Source of the DNA: Reyranella sp.
GTDB lineage: Bacteria > Pseudomonadota > Alphaproteobacteria > Reyranellales > Reyranellaceae
Length of the DNA: 64,000 nt
NCBI RefSeq assembly: GCF_017305915.1
Contig: NZ_JAFKJN010000017.1
Location: 1-64,000, forward strand
Direction: 5' to 3'
Below, in pieces: positions 60,689 through 64,000 of the stretch. The translations under genes and the position numbers were made by a program. The first letter of the stretch is position 1; each line of letters opens with the position of its first letter. The notes beneath the pieces were generated by a model that saw nothing but the letters and a program-made list of their open reading frames with translations, was not told where the DNA came from and did no database searches.

Positions 60689-61447
60689 TCACTGAAGATT
60701 GAACGTAATCGACGCGGTGACGGCGATCAGCCTGCCGATCGGCTTGATGCGTGCCGCGCGCATGGCGCTGAGGGCCGCCTCGTCGAGCGCGGCGTGCCCG
60801 GACGACTTCGACAGGCTGACCTCGACCGGCCGGCCGGTCGGATCGACCACGACCCGCATCGTCACCGTGCCCTTCTCGCCGGCGCGGCGCGAGCGTACCG
60901 AATAGACCGGGTTGGGCGCATTGAGATAGCCGAGCTGCTCGACCGGAATCGGCGCCGCATTGGCCGGTGCCGCGGGCGCCGCAGGTTGCGGCGTGGCCTC
61001 CGCCGTGGGGGCCGGCAGCCGCGGCCTGGGCGGCGGCGGCTTGGGCTTGGGCGGCGGCGCCATCTTGAACTCCGGCGGCGGCATGTCCGGCTGCGGCGGC
61101 GAGACCATGGCCTCGAGCATCGGCACCTCGGGTGGCGCCGTGTCGAGCGGTGGCGGTGTATCGAGCCGCATCTGCTCGGGTTCGGGCGGCGGCGTGTCCT
61201 CGGGCGGCGGCGTGTCGAGCTGCGGCGCCGGCGGCTGCTCGGCCGGCACCATGCGCACCTCCATCGAAGCCGCCTCGCCGATCTCGATCCGGGTGGGCTG
61301 GATCTCCATCAGCGCCCAGGCGCCGCCGACATGGAAGAACACCACAGCCGCCAGCACGCCGAGCTTGGCGCGCGTCGACAGCGGCTCGCGGTACGGCGCA
61401 TCGCCGTCGTCATGCCGCGCCGGCGCATATTCGGCCGGCGATATCAT
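60689..61447 (-). CDS. tonB: TonB energy-transducing protein
   Basis: 252 residues from the ATG at 61447. A cytoplasmic N-terminus, one helix (LGVLAAVVFFHVGGAWALM), a long proline-rich spacer at about 70-150 and the C-terminal TonB domain (GTVTMRVVVDPTGRPVEVSLSKSSGHAALDEAALSAMR). It transmits energy to the receptor at 62808. The start overlaps the PepSY gene's stop (ATGA). Confidence 0.94.
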   Translation of the reverse strand: MISPAEYAPARHDDGDAPYREPLSTRAKLGVLAAVVFFHVGGAWALMEIQPTRIEIGEAASMEVRMVPAEQPPAPQLDTPPPEDTPPPEPEQMRLDTPPPLDTAPPEVPMLEAMVSPPQPDMPPPEFKMAPPPKPKPPPPRPRLPAPTAEATPQPAAPAAPANAAPIPVEQLGYLNAPNPVYSVRSRRAGEKGTVTMRVVVDPTGRPVEVSLSKSSGHAALDEAALSAMRAARIKPIGRLIAVTASITFNLQ

Positions 61448-62106
61448 GGTTGCACCGGCCACAGCGCGAGGCCGACCGTCGTGGTGACGGCGACGGCGAA
61501 GATCGCGACGCCGAGCTTGCGCTGGCGGTTGGTCTCCCACCACAGGATGACGCCCGACAGCGACAGGAAGATCAGGCTGCCGGCCAGCGTGTCGATCAGC
61601 AGGATCCAGGGGATCGGCATGCCGACGCCCTTGTGCAGGTTGGTGAGCGTGGCGATGAGCCCGTTGCTCGTGGTGCGCACGCTGGCCGATTTGTTGCCGG
61701 CCCAATACTCGACCTGCACGACGCGGTTGGGGCCGCCGAAATTGAACTGCCAGCGCTCGGGCTGCGTCAGCTTGCGATCCCACGGCGTCGGACGGGCCCG
61801 CTCGACGCGCATGGTGTTGGGTCCGCGATCGAGCTCGAGCGCATCCTGCAGCCAGGCGGCCATCGCCTCGGCGGTCGCCGGCGCGGGATCGGGCAGCGCG
61901 AGCTGGGCGTTCATCTGCTGCTGGCCCGGCAGCTCGAGCTTCAGCGTCGCGCGATGGTTGAGCCAGACTCCGCTCGTGCCCATCATCAACCCCAGCAACG
62001 CGCCCCACAGGCCGAACCAGCCGTGGGCCTTGCGCACCCAGCGTACGAAGGCGAGCCTGCGGTTCACCCGCAGGCTCCCCAGCTTCCCAGCCGAAGCGTC
62101 GACCAT
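61444..62106 (-). CDS. PepSY-associated membrane protein
   Basis: 220 residues from the ATG at 62106. Helix 1 is GWFGLWGALLGLMMGTSGVWLNHR; a periplasmic part contains NGLIATLTNLHKGVG, and a final pair of helices ends LSGVILWWETNR. PepSY_TM proteins accompany siderophore systems and are thought to reduce or release iron at the membrane. Overlaps both neighbours by four or fewer bases. Confidence 0.85.
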   Translation of the reverse strand: MVDASAGKLGSLRVNRRLAFVRWVRKAHGWFGLWGALLGLMMGTSGVWLNHRATLKLELPGQQQMNAQLALPDPAPATAEAMAAWLQDALELDRGPNTMRVERARPTPWDRKLTQPERWQFNFGGPNRVVQVEYWAGNKSASVRTTSNGLIATLTNLHKGVGMPIPWILLIDTLAGSLIFLSLSGVILWWETNRQRKLGVAIFAVAVTTTVGLALWPVQP

Positions 62107-62789
62107 CAGGTCTCGCTCCATTGCCGTACGAGATTGTGATAGCAGCCGATCAGCGATCGGCGGGCCGCCTCGTCCGCATTGGTCTGGTTGAGCCGTTGGA
62201 TAGCGCCGTCCATGTCGTAGAGCAAGGCGCGCTGCTGGTCGTCGCGGATCAGGCTCTGCACCCAGAAGAAGCACGAGGTCCGCACGCCGCGTGTGATCGG
62301 CGTCACCTGGTGCAGGCTGGTGGCCGGATAGACCACCATGTCGCCCGCCGGCAGCTTGATCGCATGGCGGCCGTAGGTGTCCTCGACGATCAAGTCGCCG
62401 CCGTCATAGTCGTCGGGATTGGTGAGGAACAGCGTCGCCGACACGTCGGTACGGATCTTGCGTCCGTCGTGCGGATGGATGCGCACGCTGCCGTCGATAT
62501 GCGCGCCGAAGGTCATGCCCTCGCCGTAGCGGTTGAACATCAGCGGATACATCACGTTGGGCAGCACGGCGCTGATGAACAGCGGGTTGCGCTCGAGCGC
62601 CGGCACGACGATGCGCTGGCACGCGAGCGCCACTTCCGAGCGCTCGTCGATCTGCTGGTTGAACTTGACCGGCGCGCCCTGGTAGCCCGCCGTCACCCGT
62701 CCATCGACCCACGCATTGGCGCGATCGAGCCGCTCCCGCAGGCTGACCAGTTGCGCGGCGTCGAGGACATTGGGGATGCAGACCAGCAT
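62106..62789 (-). CDS. PKHD-type Fe(II)/2-oxoglutarate hydroxylase (PiuC-like)
   Basis: 227 residues. Metal ligands H97-x-D99 and H160, with R170 for 2-oxoglutarate, are all visible, together with the QQIDER and ADTYGxH-like EDTYGRHAI segments of the PKHD family. PiuC relatives are found next to TonB-dependent siderophore receptors and may modify the siderophore or receptor. Here the gene is 18 bases after the receptor gene. Confidence 0.9.
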   Translation of the reverse strand: MLVCIPNVLDAAQLVSLRERLDRANAWVDGRVTAGYQGAPVKFNQQIDERSEVALACQRIVVPALERNPLFISAVLPNVMYPLMFNRYGEGMTFGAHIDGSVRIHPHDGRKIRTDVSATLFLTNPDDYDGGDLIVEDTYGRHAIKLPAGDMVVYPATSLHQVTPITRGVRTSCFFWVQSLIRDDQQRALLYDMDGAIQRLNQTNADEAARRSLIGCYHNLVRQWSET

Positions 62790-62807
62790 GGTTCGTTCAC
62801 TGGCTTC

Positions 62808-64000
62808 CTACATCCGGTAGTTCAGGCTGAGCATGGCGGTCAAACCCGACCCCGGCACGCCGCGGCCGCCGTCCGACGCCATGACCTGCTCGAAGTAGTA
62901 GGCGTTCGTCAGGTTGAAGACGTTGAGACGGACGTCGTACTTGTCCTGCCTGTAGGCCGCGGTCGCATCGAGCCGGATGTAGTCCGGCACGATCACCGTG
63001 TTGGTGTTGTTGGCGTAACGCAGGCCCTGATAGGTCGGGCCGCCGCCGATCTCCCACACCTTGTCGAAGGTGTAGGTCGTCCACAGCGTCATGGAATCGC
63101 GCGGCGTGTTGAGCGGGATCATGCCCGTCGTGTTGACGCCGATGCCGTTGGTGATGCGCGCGTCGAGCAGCGTATAGCCGCCCCACACCTGCCATTCCGG
63201 GGTGATGCGGCCGGCGATGCCGGCCCGGGCCCCCTTGACCTGAACGGTGCCCTGGGCGCTGTAGGTGCCGTCGGCATTCTGCGTGCGCGCATTCTGCTTG
63301 GTGATCTGGAACAGCGCGCCGTTCAGCGACAGGCCGCCGTTGAACAAGTCGTACTTGGCGCCGACCTCGAACGCCTCGTTCTGCTCCGGCGGCAAGGGTG
63401 CGGTCGAGCCGGTCGTCGAGACGAGCTGCTCGAGCGAGGGATTGAACGAAGTGCTGTAGGAGAAATAGTAGGTCTGCACCTTGTCCGGCTGATACAGCGC
63501 GCCGGCGCGGACGCTCACGAAGTTGATCTGCTGCTGCATGTACGGCGTCGCCGTGCTGCCTGCCGTGTTGGCGAGGTTGATCGAGTTGCCGATCTGCGCC
63601 CAATAGGAATCGAAGCGCACGCCGCCCACCAGCTTGACCTCCGGCAGGACCTGGATGGTGTCGTTGATGTACGGCGCGAAGGCCCAGGCCTCGCCGGTCG
63701 CGAGGTTGCCGTAGGTCTGGCCGAGGGCATTCGAGTTGGCGGTCGTGAAGCCGGTCGGCACGCAGCCGACGATGCCGGCGGCCTGGACGACGTTGTTGCA
63801 GCGCCCGGTTCGCGTGAGGCCCTGGTTGCGGTAGCTGTCGTAGTCGATCTCGAAGCCGGCCAGCAGGTTGTGCGAGAACGGGCCGGTATCGAACTTGGCG
63901 TTCAGCTCGGTCTGGTTGGTCACGGTGAAGTCGTCGATCCGGCGGTCGCGGCTGATCTGACGAATGTACAGGGCCGACGCGTCCTGCGGGCCGAACAGGG
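62808..64000 (-). CDS. TonB-dependent siderophore receptor (C-terminal part, runs off the window)
   Basis: The reading frame is open from the right edge to 62808 (about 396 residues). It shows outer-membrane barrel features: FSHNLLAGFEIDYDS, QPDKVQTYYFSYSTSFNPSLEQ, and GGPTYQGLRYANNTNTVIVPDYIRLDATAAYRQDKYDVRLNVFNLTNAYYF, typical of ferri-siderophore receptors of the FhuA/FiuA type. The protein ends SLNYRM rather than in an aromatic residue. The plug and TonB box lie beyond the window. First gene seen of the iron-uptake operon. Confidence 0.92.
   Translation of the reverse strand, partial: LFGPQDASALYIRQISRDRRIDDFTVTNQTELNAKFDTGPFSHNLLAGFEIDYDSYRNQGLTRTGRCNNVVQAAGIVGCVPTGFTTANSNALGQTYGNLATGEAWAFAPYINDTIQVLPEVKLVGGVRFDSYWAQIGNSINLANTAGSTATPYMQQQINFVSVRAGALYQPDKVQTYYFSYSTSFNPSLEQLVSTTGSTAPLPPEQNEAFEVGAKYDLFNGGLSLNGALFQITKQNARTQNADGTYSAQGTVQVKGARAGIAGRITPEWQVWGGYTLLDARITNGIGVNTTGMIPLNTPRDSMTLWTTYTFDKVWEIGGGPTYQGLRYANNTNTVIVPDYIRLDATAAYRQDKYDVRLNVFNLTNAYYFEQVMASDGGRGVPGSGLTAMLSLNYRM

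Overview
The window is about 64 kb of high-GC, densely packed chromosomal DNA. It looks alphaproteobacterial: it has a PopZ (DUF2497) gene inside a pcm-tolC-popZ-valS block, a NadQ-type NAD regulator in front of nadA-nadC, a Zur-type Fur protein, and many Bug/TctC binding proteins, CaiB/BaiF CoA transferases and PhyH-type oxygenases. This suits a metabolically broad soil or freshwater Rhizobiales/Rhodospirillales-like organism. A Reyranella-like host would fit, but that is a guess from gene content. No phage, CRISPR array or rRNA was seen.

Layout. (1) 1-263: the first codons of an IS transposase running off the left edge, then a 127-bp double-hairpin repeat that recurs at 48180. (2) 263-10218, minus strand: an operon-like run coding for a peptide-type ABC importer (binding protein, two permeases, two ATPases), a Bug-type binding protein, a Rieske oxygenase and a LigB-type ring-cleavage dioxygenase. 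(3) 10348-15274, plus strand: EamA exporter, CoA transferase, thiolase-like protein, PhyH-type oxygenase and a GNAT. (4) 15795-18905, minus: macro-domain protein, a c-type cytochrome overlapping a flavin amine oxidase, and a GNAT. (5) 18902-24370, minus: valS, popZ, tolC and pcm, then tRNA-Cys and tRNA-Asn on the plus strand. (6) 25087-37730, plus: a nearly gapless run of NUDIX hydrolase, cysK, kynU, PfkB kinase, alaX, sseA, SDR, GNAT, metC, FAD monooxygenase, Bug protein and an orphan peptide-binding protein, with a clear sulfur/cysteine theme. (7) 37774-48173: zur/hisI, a LysR-MFS divergent pair, an MlrC-like M81 peptidase, a beta-hydroxyacid dehydrogenase, a TetR-cupin pair facing a membrane protein, a HAD hydrolase and a GNAT. 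(8) 48307-54749: a TetR regulator, nadQ-nadA-nadC (no nadB), an MFS transporter, a hypothetical and a LysE exporter. (9) 54873-57234: a lower-GC island with a tiny PEP-CTERM-like protein, an exosortase and an EpsI-like protein, bounded by an IS3 transposase fragment and the 3' stub of a second LysE gene. (10) 57342-64000, minus: an iron-uptake operon of TonB-dependent receptor, PKHD hydroxylase, PepSY membrane protein, TonB, ExbB and ExbD, followed by a prolyl oligopeptidase.

The most unusual item is region 9. It appears to be a self-contained three-gene protein-sorting cassette whose only visible substrate is 68 residues long and has almost no mature part between its signal peptide and its sorting signal. 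Other points of note are an amine oxidase paired with a cytochrome c (possibly a dehydrogenase), an intrinsic terminator only 17 nt before valS, several clean operator palindromes beside regulator genes, and several families of hairpin repeats placed at gene ends.
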